Positions 1 to 9,878 of a stretch of 64,000 nucleotides of DNA are shown here, one piece after another. Source of the DNA: Bradyrhizobium icense (GTDB lineage: Bacteria > Pseudomonadota > Alphaproteobacteria > Rhizobiales > Xanthobacteraceae); the NCBI RefSeq assembly GCF_001693385.1, contig NZ_CP016428.1:3844001-3908000 (forward strand), in the 5' to 3' direction. A program made the position numbers and the translations under genes. The first letter of the stretch is position 1; each line of letters starts with the position of its first letter. A model generated the notes under the pieces. That model searched no databases. It was not told the DNA's origin and saw only the letters and a list, made by a program, of their open reading frames with translations.

Positions 1-1590
1 AAGCAACGGCTCGACGCACTTGCCGACCGCAACCGCAATCTGATCAGCGAGATTGAAAGCCAGCTCTCCAAGAACCTGCAGAAGAACGGCATCCCTGCGC
101 GCGTCTATGGCCGCCGCAAGCAGCCGTTCTCGATCTGGACCAAAATGGAGCGCAAGTCGGTCGGCTTCGAGCAATTGTCCGATATCTACGGCTTCCGCAT
201 TATCCTAAGCGACGCGGAGGCCTGCTACCGCGCGCTCGGCGTCGTGCACACCACCTGGCCGGTAGTGCCCGGACGCTTCAAGGACTACATCTCGACGCCG
301 AAGCAGAACGACTATCGTTCGCTCCACACCACCGTGATCGGACCCGGCAACCAGCGCGTGGAATTGCAGATCCGCACCGAGGAGATGAACCAGATCGCCG
401 AATTCGGCATTGCCGCGCACGCCTTCTACAAGGAAGGCATGGGCTCGCCGACCGAGCGGCTGGAGCACGAATCCAACGCCTTTGCCTGGCTGCGCCACAC
501 CGTCGGCATCCTGTCCGAGAGCGCCAATCCGGAAGAATTTCTGGAGCACACCAAGCTTGAGCTGTTCCACGACCAGGTGTTCTGCTTCACCCCGAAGGGA
601 AAATTGATTGCGCTGCCGCGTCAGGCCAATGTGATCGACTTCGCCTATGCGGTGCATACGGATGTCGGCAACTCGGCGGTCGGCTGCAAGATCAACGGCA
701 AGTTCTCGCCGCTTTCGTCCGAATTGCAGAACGGAGACGAAGTCGAGGTCCTGACCTCGCAGGCCCAGTCGGCGCCGCCCTCGGCATGGGAATCGCTCGC
801 GATCACCGGCAAGGCGCGCGCGGCGATCCGGCGCGCGACCCGCACCGCGGTGCGCGATCAATATGCAGGCCTCGGCCGCCGCATCATCGATCGCCTGTTT
901 GCCCGCGCCAAGATCGAATATGCCGACGACAAGCTGAAGGGTGCACTGCCGCGTCTGGCGCGCGCCTCGATCGAGGACGTGATGGCCTCCGTCGGACGTG
1001 GCGAACTGAAGGCATCCGATGTCGCCCGCGCGATGTACCCGGACTACAAGGAAGAGCGGTTGGTGAAGTACGGGGCCAAGAAGAGCCTCGCGGTCAAACT
1101 GAAGCTGAAGTCGGAGCCGCATCCGGCGCGCAGCACCTCCGTGATCCCGGTGCGCGGTATCAATTCGGACTTGCCGGTGAAGTTCGCCCCGAACGGCGGC
1201 GCGGTTCCGGGCGACCGCATCGTCGGCATCGTCACGCCGGGCGAGGGGATCACGATCTATCCGATCCAGTCGCCGGCGCTGAAGGATTTCGAGGAGGAGC
1301 CGGAGCGCTGGCTCGACGTGCGCTGGGATATCGATGAAACCATGCCGCAGCGTTTTCCGGCGCGGATCCTGGTCCACAACGTCAACGAGCCCGGCAGCCT
1401 CGCCCAGGTCGCCACCGTGATCGCCGAGCACGACGGCAATATCGATAATATCAGCATGTCGCGCCGCTCGCCGGATTTCACCGAGCTGACCATCGATCTC
1501 GAGGTCTATGACCTCAAACATCTCAGTGCAATTATCGCTCAATTGCGTGCCAAGGCCGTCGTTGCCAAGGTCGAGCGCGTCAATGGGTAG
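1..1590 (+). CDS. rsh: RelA/SpoT-family (p)ppGpp synthetase/hydrolase, 5' end outside window
   Basis: The reading frame is open from base 1, so the N-terminal part (where the HD hydrolase domain of this family lies) is outside the window; 529 codons are visible. The first third carries the synthetase domain, including the GRFKDYISTPKQNDYRSLHTT segment typical of RelA/SpoT enzymes. A TGS domain follows (about bases 570-760, starting QVFCFTPKGKLIALP), then a helical region and a C-terminal ACT domain (about 1355-1580, RILVHNVNEPGSLAQVA). The family makes and degrades the stringent-response alarmone. Rhizobiales usually have one long bifunctional copy, which this probably is; whether hydrolase residues are intact cannot be seen here. 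Confidence 0.95.
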   Translation, partial: KQRLDALADRNRNLISEIESQLSKNLQKNGIPARVYGRRKQPFSIWTKMERKSVGFEQLSDIYGFRIILSDAEACYRALGVVHTTWPVVPGRFKDYISTPKQNDYRSLHTTVIGPGNQRVELQIRTEEMNQIAEFGIAAHAFYKEGMGSPTERLEHESNAFAWLRHTVGILSESANPEEFLEHTKLELFHDQVFCFTPKGKLIALPRQANVIDFAYAVHTDVGNSAVGCKINGKFSPLSSELQNGDEVEVLTSQAQSAPPSAWESLAITGKARAAIRRATRTAVRDQYAGLGRRIIDRLFARAKIEYADDKLKGALPRLARASIEDVMASVGRGELKASDVARAMYPDYKEERLVKYGAKKSLAVKLKLKSEPHPARSTSVIPVRGINSDLPVKFAPNGGAVPGDRIVGIVTPGEGITIYPIQSPALKDFEEEPERWLDVRWDIDETMPQRFPARILVHNVNEPGSLAQVATVIAEHDGNIDNISMSRRSPDFTELTIDLEVYDLKHLSAIIAQLRAKAVVAKVERVNG

Positions 1591-1599
1591 CGCTTACGT

Positions 1600-1746
1600 G
1601 CCCAACCCTCATGGTGAGGAGGCGCCAACGGGTCCGCGCATAGCGCGGCCCGGTCACAGGCTCCGCGCCGTCTCGAACCATGAGGCCCGGCCGGTGGCCC
1701 TTCGAGACGCGCTTCGCACTCCTCAGGATGAGGAACTCGCATTATA
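1600..1746. repeat. Palindromic intergenic repeat between rsh and pdxJ
   Basis: The gap starts with CTCATGGTGAGGAGGCGCC and ends with CTCAGGATGAGGAAC; the CCTCA/TGAGG ends face each other and the interior carries further short inverted repeats (CGCGCATAGCGCGG; GAGGCCCGGCCGGTGGCCCTTC). It looks like one of the dispersed stem-loop repeats frequent between genes in Bradyrhizobium. It has no coding potential of its own. A transcribed copy would fold in the rsh-pdxJ messenger. Confidence 0.6.
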
Positions 1747-1781
1747 GTCCAGGCTTGTTCAAGATATCTGCGAGTCCCGTC

Positions 1782-2546
1782 ATGCCTCTTCCCCCGCTCC
1801 GCCTCGGCGTCAACGTCGACCACGTCGCCACCTTGCGCAACGCGCGGAGCGGCGAGCGGCCGGATCCGGTGCGCGCGGCGCTGTTGGCGATCGAGGCGGG
1901 CGCCGATGGCATCACCGCCCATCTGCGTGAAGATCGCCGTCACATCCGCGACAGCGACATGGCCCGCCTGAAGGCGGAAATATCGAAGCCGCTGAATTTC
2001 GAGATGGCGGCAACGGAAGACATGCTGCGGATCTCGCTCGCCACCAAGCCGCACGCCGTGTGCCTGGTACCGGAGCGCCGCGAAGAACTCACCACCGAGG
2101 GCGGGCTCGACGTGGTCGGCCAGCACAACTTGCTGGCCCCCTTCATCGCTCGGCTCAACGATGCCGGCATCCGGGTGTCGCTGTTCATCTCAGCCGACCC
2201 GCCGCAGATCGAGATGGCGGCGAAATTGCGCGCGCCCGTGATCGAGATCCACACCGGCGGCTGGTGCGACGCCGTGGTCGACGGTCACGCTGACAAGGCC
2301 GAGGCGGAATGGCAGCGCATTGTCGAGGGTGCCGCATTGGCGCGCGCCGCGGGGCTGGAGGTCCATGCCGGCCACGGCCTCGACTACCAGACCGCGGAGA
2401 CGATTTCGGCGCTGCCCGAGATCGCCGAACTCAACATCGGCTATTTCATGATGGGGGAGGCACTGTTCGTCGGGCTTGGCGAGACCGTGCGGCAGATGCG
2501 CTCCGCAATGGACCGCGGCCGCCGGAAGGTCGCGAGCCGGCCATGA
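1782..2546 (+). CDS. pdxJ: Pyridoxine 5'-phosphate synthase PdxJ
   Basis: The protein has 254 residues, the usual PdxJ length. It condenses 3-amino-2-oxopropyl phosphate (from PdxA) with 1-deoxy-xylulose 5-phosphate, the last ring-closing step of vitamin B6 synthesis. Recognisable blocks are [16 protein letters not shown] at the N-terminus, [39 protein letters not shown] and [11 protein letters not shown]. The start at [14 protein letters not shown] was chosen because it matches the family N-terminus; the longer upstream reading lies in the intergenic repeat. The TGA overlaps the ATG of acpS (ATGA), so the two are translationally coupled. Confidence 0.96.
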   Translation: MPLPPLRLGVNVDHVATLRNARSGERPDPVRAALLAIEAGADGITAHLREDRRHIRDSDMARLKAEISKPLNFEMAATEDMLRISLATKPHAVCLVPERREELTTEGGLDVVGQHNLLAPFIARLNDAGIRVSLFISADPPQIEMAAKLRAPVIEIHTGGWCDAVVDGHADKAEAEWQRIVEGAALARAAGLEVHAGHGLDYQTAETISALPEIAELNIGYFMMGEALFVGLGETVRQMRSAMDRGRRKVASRP

Positions 2547-2962
2547 TCATCGGCATCGGTTCCGACCTGGTCGACATCACAAGGGTTGCCAAGGTGATCG
2601 AGCGCCATGGCGACCGCTTCCTCGACCGCATCTTCACAGACGTCGAGCGCGCCAAGGCGGCGCGCCGCGCCAACAGCGAAAAAATGGTGGTCGCGACCTA
2701 TGCCAAGCGATTCGCCGCCAAGGAGGCCTGTTCCAAGGCGCTCGGCACCGGCATCCGGCGCGGCGTCTGGTGGCGCGACATGGGGGTGGTGAACATGCCG
2801 GGGGGACGGCCGACCATGAAACTCACCGGCGGCGCGCTGGCCCGGCTCGAAGCCCTGACGCCGGAGGGGTTCGAGGCGCGGATCGATCTGTCGATCACCG
2901 ACGACTGGCCGCTGGCGCAGGCCTTCGTCATAATTTCGGCGGTCGCACCCGGCAAATCATGA
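2543..2962 (+). CDS. acpS: Holo-[acyl-carrier-protein] synthase AcpS
   Basis: This 139-residue protein transfers the 4'-phosphopantetheine arm of CoA to the acyl carrier protein serine. It shows the family pattern [14 protein letters not shown] (metal-binding Asp) at the start and [17 protein letters not shown] (metal-binding Glu) in the middle. The ATG overlaps the pdxJ stop codon by ATGA, so an upstream in-frame extension is rejected. The pdxJ-acpS-lepB-rnc-era order is a common alphaproteobacterial arrangement. Confidence 0.95.
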   Translation: MIIGIGSDLVDITRVAKVIERHGDRFLDRIFTDVERAKAARRANSEKMVVATYAKRFAAKEACSKALGTGIRRGVWWRDMGVVNMPGGRPTMKLTGGALARLEALTPEGFEARIDLSITDDWPLAQAFVIISAVAPGKS

Positions 2963-3245
2963 GCCGCGCAGGCGTTTGCGCCGGGGAAGCGGCAAAAACT
3001 AAAAATCATTGATTTATCAATGGATTATGAAGTTTTGACAAGGCGCTTGATTGCGCGCCCACGAACAACCGTCTAAAACGCGGCGAGCTACGAGTTCGAG
3101 CCAGGGCCGATTCCGGTTAGCGCCAGAATTGGCTCTCAACATCAGTTATCTAGACCATTTTCCTGACGCGAACGTATCGGGCGATTCGCGTGCGGAAAAC
3201 GTTCTGCCACCGTGCGGGCTAGGGCTCGCGGGAATTGGGAAAGCG

Positions 3246-4004
3246 ATGAGCGTGACATCCGGCACAAAATCTGAAAGCGGCTTGGGTGAAACCATCCGCG
3301 TCGTCATCCATGCTCTCCTGATCGCGCTCGTGATCCGCACCTTCCTGTTCCAGCCGTTCAACATCCCGTCGGGATCGATGAAGGCGACGCTCTTGGTCGG
3401 CGATTACCTGTTCGTCTCGAAATACACGTACGGCTACAGCCACTATTCCATTCCATTGTCGCCGCCACTGTTCTCGGGCCGCATCTTCGGCTCGGAGCCG
3501 AACCGCGGCGACATCGTGGTGTTCCGCCTGCCGAAGGACGATTCCACCGATTACATCAAGCGCGTGATTGGCCTGCCGGGCGACCGCATCCAGATGCGGG
3601 AAGGGCTGCTCTACATCAACGACAAGCCGGTCAAGCGCGAGCGGCTTTCCGACTTCATCGGCGAGGACCCCTGCGGCTCCGATGCCACCGCGCGCGTCAA
3701 GCGCTGGAAGGAAACGCTGCCGAACGGCGTCAGCTATGAGTCGCTCGATTGCGTCGACAACGGTTTCTACGACAACACCAACGTCTATACCGTGCCCCCC
3801 GGCCACTTCTTCATGATGGGCGACAACCGCGACAACTCCACCGACAGCCGCGTGCTGTCGGCGGTGGGCTACGTGCCGTTCGAAAACATCGTCGGCCGGG
3901 CGCAGATGATCTTCTTCTCCATTGCCGAGGGCGAACACGCCTGGATGTTCTGGCGCTGGCCGACCGCGGTGCGCTGGAATCGCCTATTCACAATCGTGCG
4001 ATGA
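3246..4004 (+). CDS. lepB: Signal peptidase I
   Basis: The enzyme removes signal peptides from exported proteins at the outer face of the inner membrane. It has 252 residues with one N-terminal membrane segment (about 17-37). The catalytic serine is Ser44 in IPSGSMKATL and the general-base lysine is Lys105 in DYIKRVIGLPGDRI; box E MGDNRDNSTDSR is also present. The start at base 3246 is preceded by a purine-rich GGGAATTGGGAAAG; a longer in-frame reading from 3051 would place about 65 unrelated residues before the membrane anchor. The stop overlaps the rnc start (ATGA). A 283-bp gap separates it from acpS, with a TTGACA at 3035-3040 but no convincing -10 partner. Confidence 0.95.
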   Translation: MSVTSGTKSESGLGETIRVVIHALLIALVIRTFLFQPFNIPSGSMKATLLVGDYLFVSKYTYGYSHYSIPLSPPLFSGRIFGSEPNRGDIVVFRLPKDDSTDYIKRVIGLPGDRIQMREGLLYINDKPVKRERLSDFIGEDPCGSDATARVKRWKETLPNGVSYESLDCVDNGFYDNTNVYTVPPGHFFMMGDNRDNSTDSRVLSAVGYVPFENIVGRAQMIFFSIAEGEHAWMFWRWPTAVRWNRLFTIVR

Positions 4005-4819
4005 ACGACGAGACGGCGACCATTCCCGACACATCGGCCCCGAGCGAGCCGGGCCAGCAGACGGATGCGCCCCGCGAAGCTGCGCCGAAGAAAAAGCGTG
4101 GCAAGGCCGGCGCGAAGGCTGCGGCTGCCGCGATCGAGGGGCGCATCGGCTACAAATTCTCCGATCCGGCGCTGCTGACGACCGCCTTTACCCATGTCTC
4201 GGCCCTGAAGCCCGCGACGCGGCATCGCGCCGACAGTTATCAGCGTCTGGAATTCCTCGGCGACCACGTGCTCGGGCTGATCATCTCCGACATGCTGTAT
4301 CGCGCCTATCCGCGCGCTGACGAGGGCGAACTGTCCAAACGTCTCGCCGATCTCGTGCGCAAGGAAAGCTGTGCCGACGTCGCCAAGTCGCTGGGGCTGC
4401 TCGACGACATCAAGCTCGGCGCGGTGGGCGCGGGGGCGGGCGCGCGCCTGCGCAAATCCGTCCTCGGCGACATCTGCGAGGCCGTAATCGGGGCGATCTA
4501 TCTCGACGGCGGTTATGCGGCGGCGGCGCAATTCGTCGAGCGCAATTGGCTGGAGCGGATGCGCAAGCCCCGCCGGCCGCTGCGCGACCCCAAGACGGTG
4601 TTGCAGGAATGGGCCCAGAGCAAGGGATTGCCGACGCCGGTCTATCGCGAGATCGAGCGCACCGGGCCGCACCACGACCCGCAGTTCCGCGTCGCCGTCG
4701 ACTTGCCGGGACTGGCGCTGGCCGAAGGCGTCGGCGGCTCCAAGCGCGCAGCCGAGAAGGTCGCCGCCTCCGTGATGATCGAACGCGAAGGCGTCGGCGG
4801 CGGCAGCAATGACAGTTGA
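4001..4819 (+). CDS. rnc: Ribonuclease III
   Basis: RNase III cuts double-stranded RNA in rRNA precursors and regulatory duplexes. The protein has 272 residues. Residues 1-45 form a lysine/alanine-rich, probably disordered extension (KKKRGKAGAKAAAAA) not present in the E. coli enzyme. The nuclease domain carries YQRLEFLGDHVLGL, the signature block with catalytic Glu and Asp, and GDICEAVIGAIYLDGGY. A double-stranded-RNA-binding domain follows (from about 190; PKTVLQEWAQSKGLPTP to GGSKRAAEKVAA). It is coupled to lepB by ATGA and overlaps era by 11 bases. Confidence 0.95.
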   Translation: MNDETATIPDTSAPSEPGQQTDAPREAAPKKKRGKAGAKAAAAAIEGRIGYKFSDPALLTTAFTHVSALKPATRHRADSYQRLEFLGDHVLGLIISDMLYRAYPRADEGELSKRLADLVRKESCADVAKSLGLLDDIKLGAVGAGAGARLRKSVLGDICEAVIGAIYLDGGYAAAAQFVERNWLERMRKPRRPLRDPKTVLQEWAQSKGLPTPVYREIERTGPHHDPQFRVAVDLPGLALAEGVGGSKRAAEKVAASVMIEREGVGGGSNDS

Positions 4820-5735
4820 ATCCGCACCCGGCGCGCCCTCCGAGACCCGCTGCGGTTTCGTCGCGCTGATCGGCGCCCCCAACGTCGGCAAGTCCACCCT
4901 TGTCAACGCGCTGGTCGGCTCCAAGGTCACCATCGTCTCGCGCAAGGTGCAGACAACGCGCGCCCTGATCCGCGGCATCGTGATCGAGGACAACGCGCAG
5001 ATCATCCTGGTCGACACGCCCGGCATCTTCTTGCCGAAGCGCCGGCTCGACCGCGCCATGGTCTCCACCGCCTGGAGCGGGGCCCATGATGCCGATCTGG
5101 TCTGCGTGCTGCTCGACGCCAAGGCCGGAATCGATGAGGAGGCCGACGCGATCCTGAACAAGCTCGCGACGGTTGCGCATCCGAAAATCCTGGTCTTGAA
5201 CAAGATCGACCTGATCCCGCGCGAAAAATTGCTGGCGCTGGCGCAGGCCGCCAATGAGCGGATGAAATTCGAGCACACCTTCATGATCTCGGCGCTGTCG
5301 GGCGATGGCGTCGCCGATCTGCGCAAGACGCTCGCGAAGAGCGTGCCGCCGGGTCCGTTTCATTATCCCGAGGACCAGATGTCGGATGCGCCGCTGCGGC
5401 ATCTGGCGGCGGAAATCACCCGGGAAAAGATCTACCGCCAACTCCACCAGGAACTGCCATATCAATCGACCGTTGAGACCGATAGCTGGACCGAGCGCAA
5501 GGACAAGTCGGTCCGGATCGAACAAACGATCTTCGTCGAGCGGGAGAGCCAGCGCAAGATCGTGCTCGGCAAGGGCGGTGCGACCATCAAGTCGATCGGC
5601 GCGGAGTCGCGGAAGGAAATCGCCGAAATTGTCGGAGTGCCCGTGCACCTGTTCCTGTTCGTCAAGGTGCGCGAGAACTGGGGCGACGACCCCGACCGCT
5701 ACCGCGAAATGGGGCTGGAATTCCCCAAGGAATAG
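4809..5735 (+). CDS. era: GTPase Era
   Basis: Era is a 16S rRNA-binding GTPase acting in 30S subunit maturation. The 308-residue protein has the P-loop GAPNVGKST (22-30), the G3 motif DTPG, the G4 motif NKID, and a C-terminal KH RNA-binding domain with GKGGATIKSIG. It overlaps the rnc stop region by 11 bases, so RNase III and Era are made from one coupled message, as in many bacteria. The stop is followed directly by a palindromic repeat. Confidence 0.96.
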   Translation: MTVESAPGAPSETRCGFVALIGAPNVGKSTLVNALVGSKVTIVSRKVQTTRALIRGIVIEDNAQIILVDTPGIFLPKRRLDRAMVSTAWSGAHDADLVCVLLDAKAGIDEEADAILNKLATVAHPKILVLNKIDLIPREKLLALAQAANERMKFEHTFMISALSGDGVADLRKTLAKSVPPGPFHYPEDQMSDAPLRHLAAEITREKIYRQLHQELPYQSTVETDSWTERKDKSVRIEQTIFVERESQRKIVLGKGGATIKSIGAESRKEIAEIVGVPVHLFLFVKVRENWGDDPDRYREMGLEFPKE

Positions 5736-5743
5736 TGAGGGCT

Positions 5744-5856
5744 CGTCATTGCGAGCGCAGCGAAGCAATCCATGTAGCCGCGGGAAGAAGGGTGGGTTGC
5801 TTCGTCGCATTCGCTCCCTTGCGCAAACGCTTTGCGTTTATCGCAGGCAATGACGG
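5744..5856. repeat. Palindromic repeat, family A (CGTCATTGCGAGCG type)
   Basis: The element starts CGTCATTGCGAGCGCAGCG and ends CGCAGGCAATGACG; the outer 8 bases (CGTCATTG/CAATGACG) are exact inverted repeats. A second copy lies at 27859-27936. Its position just after era suggests it folds at the 3' end of the era message. It has no coding potential. Confidence 0.8.
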
Positions 5857-5865
5857 GGCTAGAAC

Positions 5866-6276
5866 ATGACCCGCCAATTACCAAGAACAAGCCCGATGAC
5901 CCTACCGAGAAACGTGCTGTGGTTTGAAGTTTTGTTGTATCTGTCGCTGACGCTGGATGCCGTGTCGGTGGCGTTCCAGGACCGCACGCCGACGGCGAAG
6001 ATGACGGAACAGATGATCAACACCGGAACGCTGATGGCGGCCGGCCTGATCCTGTTGTTGGTCTATTTCGTCCGGCTCGCCGCCGAGCACCGCAAGAACT
6101 GGGCGCGCTGGGTGCTGGCGGCGGTGCTGGTGCTGTCAGTGATTTCGCTCGCGCAGATGATCGGCGAGAAGGGTCTGGCGTTCGACAGCGGCATCGAAGT
6201 GATCTCCTGCGCGCTGACCGCGGCAGGGCTGTATTTCTCGTTCACCGGCGACGCGGTCGGCTGGTTCGACGGTTGA
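5866..6276 (+). CDS. Hypothetical four-helix membrane protein
   Basis: I do not recognise a named family. The 136 residues are mostly hydrophobic with four likely membrane segments: about 20-36, 52-70, 80-98 and 112-130. The loop after helix 1 is polar (QDRTPTAKMTEQ). A second in-frame ATG at 5896 (MTLPRNVLWFE) would remove ten residues and is an equally possible start. It lies alone between two dispersed repeats, downstream of era and upstream of recO. Coding is supported by the conserved-looking transmembrane pattern and the lack of a competing long frame. Confidence 0.65.
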   Translation: MTRQLPRTSPMTLPRNVLWFEVLLYLSLTLDAVSVAFQDRTPTAKMTEQMINTGTLMAAGLILLLVYFVRLAAEHRKNWARWVLAAVLVLSVISLAQMIGEKGLAFDSGIEVISCALTAAGLYFSFTGDAVGWFDG

Positions 6277-6281
6277 CACTC

Positions 6282-6460
6282 GTGTCCCGGACGCGGTGCA
6301 GCGCCATAAGCGCGTTCACGCGCGTCTTCGACGCGCTATGGCGGTGCACCGCAGCGCCGGGACCCATGAGGCCGCGGCGCAAAAGCATGGACCCCGGCAC
6401 AGCGAAGCAGCACTACGTGCTGCACCGCGTCCGGGGAACGCATCCGGACGCTGCGCTCCC
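6282..6460. repeat. Intergenic repeat, family B (GTGTCCCGGACGCGGTGC type)
   Basis: The stretch from GTGTCCCGGACGCGGTGCAG to CGTCCGGGGAACGCATCC contains several inverted segments (CCGGGACCCATGAGG facing GGACCCCGG). The same start, GTGTCCCGGACGCGGTGC, and the same end, CCGGGGAACGCA, recur at 23754-23880. It fills the gap in front of recO. Confidence 0.7.
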
Positions 6461-6485
6461 CACCCAAATCCTGTAAACTCCCCCC

Positions 6486-7238
6486 ATGGAGTGGACCGAC
6501 GAAGGCATCGTGCTGGGCGTGCGGCGGCATGGCGAGTCCTCCGCCATCGTCGAACTGCTGACGCGCGAGCATGGCCGTCATCTCGGCCTGGTCCGCGGCG
6601 GTGCCTCCTCGCGGATGCGGCCGCTGCTGCAGCCTGGCAACAGCGTCGCCGCGGTGTGGCGGGCACGGCTCGACGAGCACCTCGGCACCTACGCAATCGA
6701 AGGCACGCGGCTGCGCGCGGCTACGCTGCTGGCGTCCTCGCATGCGGTCTATGGCGTCACCCATCTGGCTGCGCTGGCGCGGCTGTTGCCGGAGCGCGAC
6801 CCGCACGAGGACATCTACGAAATGCTCGACCGCACGCTGGACGACTTCGACGACGCCGGCGGTGCGGCGGCGCACCTGATCCGGTTCGAGCTCGCGATGC
6901 TCGCCGAGCTCGGCTTCGGCCTCGATCTGGAAAACTGCGCCGCCACCGGCGCAACCTCCGACCTGATCTACGTCTCGCCGAAATCCGGCGGTGCCGTATC
7001 CCGCGCGGCCGGCGAGCCTTATCGGGACCGGCTATTGCGGCTGCCGGCCTTCCTGCGCGAAGGCGAGGGCGGGGCCAACAGTTGGTCGGACCAGGACCTG
7101 CAGGACGGCTTTCGCCTGACCGGCCTGTTCCTGCTCCGCCACGTGCTGGAGCCGCGCGGGCAGCACCATTCCGACGCGAGAGACGGGTTCATCAACGCAG
7201 TGACGCGGCATCAGGCGCGAATCAGTTCGTCGGCCTGA
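6486..7238 (+). CDS. recO: DNA repair protein RecO
   Basis: RecO helps RecR load RecA on SSB-coated single-stranded DNA (RecFOR pathway). The 250-residue protein has the family N-terminal OB fold ([39 protein letters not shown]) and the helical C-terminal part ([22 protein letters not shown]). The start at MEWTDEG matches the family. It stands between dispersed repeats, so it probably has its own promoter, although none is obvious. Confidence 0.94.
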   Translation: MEWTDEGIVLGVRRHGESSAIVELLTREHGRHLGLVRGGASSRMRPLLQPGNSVAAVWRARLDEHLGTYAIEGTRLRAATLLASSHAVYGVTHLAALARLLPERDPHEDIYEMLDRTLDDFDDAGGAAAHLIRFELAMLAELGFGLDLENCAATGATSDLIYVSPKSGGAVSRAAGEPYRDRLLRLPAFLREGEGGANSWSDQDLQDGFRLTGLFLLRHVLEPRGQHHSDARDGFINAVTRHQARISSSA

Positions 7239-7255
7239 CCGCTCGCTCAACCGCC

Positions 7256-7369
7256 GTCCCTGCGAACCGCAGGGACCCATACGCCGCGGCGGTCGTTTGG
7301 TGCTGGGCTGTCAGCCTTTTTTCCAATAAACGCCTGTGGTTATGGGCGCCTACGTTCGCAGGGGCGACG
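7256..7369. repeat. Intergenic repeat, family C (GTCCCTGCGAACCGCAGGGAC type)
   Basis: A small perfect hairpin (GTCCCTGCG/CGCAGGGAC) opens the element, followed by CCATACGCCGC and, at the far end, GGTTATGGGCGCC and GTTCGCAGGGGCGAC, which pair back to the start. Related copies are at 9702-9820, 38428-38560 and 45743-45866. It occupies most of the recO-parC gap. Confidence 0.7.
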
Positions 7370-7430
7370 TCAGAAAATTCCATTCGGCATACGTCTTGCC
7401 GGATTTATCAGCAGAGTCTAACCCCTCCCC

Positions 7431-9686
7431 ATGGGAAAACGACAGCTACCGCCGGAAGAACCGGCCGAAATCCACGAGGTGATGCTGCGCGATGCGCTGG
7501 AAGAGCGCTATCTCGCCTACGCGCTCTCAACCATCATGCACCGCGCCTTGCCGGACGCCCGCGACGGGCTGAAGCCGGTGCACCGGCGTATCCTCTACGG
7601 CATGCGCCTGCTCAGGCTCGACCCCGGCACCCCGTTCAAGAAATCGGCAAAAATCGTCGGCGACGTGATGGGCTCGTTCCATCCGCATGGCGACCAGGCG
7701 ATCTACGACGCCATGGTGCGTCTGGCGCAGGATTTCGCCTCGCGCTACCCGCTGGTCGACGGCCAGGGCAATTTCGGCAATATCGACGGCGATAACCCGG
7801 CCGCCTACCGCTACACCGAAGCGCGCATGACCGAGGTCGCGCGGCTGCTGCTCGACGGCATCGACGAGGACGGCGTCGAGTTCCGCGCCAATTACGACGG
7901 CCAGAGCAAGGAACCGGTGGTTCTGCCCGGCGGCTTCCCGAACCTGCTAGCCAACGGCGCGCAGGGGATTGCGGTCGGCATGGCCACTTCGATCCCGCCG
8001 CACAACGTCGCCGAGCTCTGCGACGCGGCGCTGCATTTGATCGACAAGCCCGAAGCGAAATCGAAGTCGCTCCTGAAATGGGTCAAGGGTCCGGATTTCC
8101 CGACCGGCGGCATCGTGATCGATTCCAAGGAAAGCATCGCCGAAGCCTACACGACCGGGCGCGGCTCGTTCCGCACCCGCGCCAAATGGACCCAGGAAGA
8201 GGGCGCCCGCGGCACCTGGGTGGTGGTCATCACCGAGATCCCGTGGCTGGTGCAGAAGTCGCGGCTGGTCGAGAAGATCGCCGAGCTGCTCAACGAGAAG
8301 AAGCTGCCGCTGGTCGGCGACGTCAGGGATGAATCGGCCGAGGACGTTCGCCTCGTGATCGAGCCGAAATCCCGTGCGGTCGATCCTGCGCTGATGATGG
8401 AATCGCTGTTCCGGCTCACCGAGCTCGAGAGCAAGATTTCGCTGAACCTCAATGTGCTGATCAAGGGCAAGATCCCCAAGGTGGTGGGGCTCGCGGAATG
8501 CCTGCGCGAATGGCTCGACCATCTGCGCGACGTGCTGGTGCGCCGCTCGAACTACCGCAAGACCCAGATCGAGAACCGGCTCGAAATTCTCGGCGGTTAC
8601 CTGATCGCCTATCTGAACATCGACAAGGTGATCAAGATCATCCGCACAGAGGACGAGCCGAAGCCGGCGCTGGTCAAGGCGTTCAAGCTGACGGAAGTCC
8701 AGGCCGACGCCATCCTCAACATGCGGCTGCGCTCGTTGCGCAAGCTCGAGGAGTTCGAAATCCGAACCGAGGACAAGAACCTCCGCAACGAACTGAAGGG
8801 CATCAAGTCGCTGCTCGGCTCGGAAGCCGAGCAATGGTCCAAGGTCGGCGAGCAGGTCCGCAAGGTTCGCGACATCTTTGGGCCGAAGACGCCGCTCGGC
8901 AAGCGCCGCACGCAATTCGCCGACGCGCCCGAGCACGATCTCGCCGCGATCGAGGAAGCCTTTGTCGAGCGCGAGCCGGTGACGGTCGTGATCTCGGAAA
9001 AGGGCTGGGTGCGGACGCTGAAGGGCCATGTCGAGGATATCTCAGGGCTCGCCTTCAAGACCGACGACAAGCTCGACCACGCGTTCTTTGCGGAAACCAC
9101 GTCAAAGCTGCTGCTGTTCGCGACCAACGGCAAGTTCTATTCGCTCGACGTCGCAAAGCTTCCCGGCGGGCGCGGCCATGGCGAGCCGATCCGCATGTTC
9201 ATCGACCTGGAGCAGGACGCCGCCATCGTCTCGCTGTTTGTCAACAAGGGCGAACGCAAGTTCCTGATCGCGAGCAGCGAGGGGCAGGGCTTTGTTGTCA
9301 AGGAGGAGGATTGCGTCAGCAATACCCGCAAGGGCAAGCAGGTGCTCAACGTCACCATGCCGAACGAGGCCTGCGCGATCGCAACCGTGCAAGGCGACAC
9401 CGTTGCTGCGATCGGCACAAACCACAAGATGGTGCTGTTCCCGCTCGAGCAGGTGCCGGAGATGGCGCGCGGCCGCGGCGTGCGTTTGCAGAAGTATTCC
9501 AGCGCCAAATTGTCCGATGTCGCTGTGTTCGAGTTCAAGGCCGGGCTGACCTGGAAGGATTCGGCTGGCCGCGAACAGAGCATGAGCGCCAAGGAATTGT
9601 CCGACTGGCGCGGCAACCGCGCCGACGCCGGCCGCCTCGCACACGGCCTGCCGAAGTCGAACAAGTTTTTGCGCGGCGTGGAGTAG
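7431..9686 (+). CDS. parC: DNA topoisomerase IV subunit A
   Basis: ParC is the DNA-cutting subunit of topoisomerase IV, which unlinks daughter chromosomes. The 751-residue protein has the breakage-reunion domain with [19 protein letters not shown] near the N-terminus and the catalytic tyrosine Tyr128 in [10 protein letters not shown]. The C-terminal part is a beta-pinwheel that wraps DNA. The quinolone-determining loop reads [10 protein letters not shown], with Gln89 at the position of Ser83 of E. coli GyrA, which is normal for alphaproteobacterial ParC rather than a resistance mutation. The partner parE is not in the window. Confidence 0.95.
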   Translation: MGKRQLPPEEPAEIHEVMLRDALEERYLAYALSTIMHRALPDARDGLKPVHRRILYGMRLLRLDPGTPFKKSAKIVGDVMGSFHPHGDQAIYDAMVRLAQDFASRYPLVDGQGNFGNIDGDNPAAYRYTEARMTEVARLLLDGIDEDGVEFRANYDGQSKEPVVLPGGFPNLLANGAQGIAVGMATSIPPHNVAELCDAALHLIDKPEAKSKSLLKWVKGPDFPTGGIVIDSKESIAEAYTTGRGSFRTRAKWTQEEGARGTWVVVITEIPWLVQKSRLVEKIAELLNEKKLPLVGDVRDESAEDVRLVIEPKSRAVDPALMMESLFRLTELESKISLNLNVLIKGKIPKVVGLAECLREWLDHLRDVLVRRSNYRKTQIENRLEILGGYLIAYLNIDKVIKIIRTEDEPKPALVKAFKLTEVQADAILNMRLRSLRKLEEFEIRTEDKNLRNELKGIKSLLGSEAEQWSKVGEQVRKVRDIFGPKTPLGKRRTQFADAPEHDLAAIEEAFVEREPVTVVISEKGWVRTLKGHVEDISGLAFKTDDKLDHAFFAETTSKLLLFATNGKFYSLDVAKLPGGRGHGEPIRMFIDLEQDAAIVSLFVNKGERKFLIASSEGQGFVVKEEDCVSNTRKGKQVLNVTMPNEACAIATVQGDTVAAIGTNHKMVLFPLEQVPEMARGRGVRLQKYSSAKLSDVAVFEFKAGLTWKDSAGREQSMSAKELSDWRGNRADAGRLAHGLPKSNKFLRGVE

Positions 9687-9701
9687 CCTGAGGTAACTGC
9701 T

Positions 9702-9820
9702 GTCGTCTCTGCGGAAAGCAGGGATCCATAACCACAACCAATCGTGGTTTGCGTTCGCTGGAGCTCCATCTCGCTTCAACGATTGAGGGCGGTGGTTACG
9801 GGTCCCGGCTCAAGGCCGCG
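9702..9820. repeat. Intergenic repeat, family C, diverged copy
   Basis: It starts GTCGTCTCTGCGGAAAGCAGGGATCCATAACC and ends GGTTACGGGTCCCGGCTCAAGG. The CCATAACCAC and GTGGTTACGGGTC halves pair, as in the copies at 7256-7369 and 45743-45866. It lies between parC and the CDF exporter gene. Confidence 0.6.
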
Positions 9821-9878
9821 CGATTCGCATCCTCTCACCGTGATAGTATTCAGATTTTGTCGCGCTATATACCGTGGC

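Noticed and set aside
205..1542. 445-codon minus-strand frame antisense to rsh
   Set aside because: It lies wholly within a well-conserved gene, its composition (Arg/His/Asp-rich) is that of a high-GC shadow frame, and no family is recognisable.
3035..3063. Promoter for lepB from TTGACA at 3035-3040
   Set aside because: No acceptable -10 sequence lies 16-18 bases downstream.
7671..7720. Quinolone-resistance mutation in parC (Gln89 in [10 protein letters not shown])
   Set aside because: Gln at this position is the normal state in alphaproteobacterial ParC, so it is not evidence of acquired resistance.
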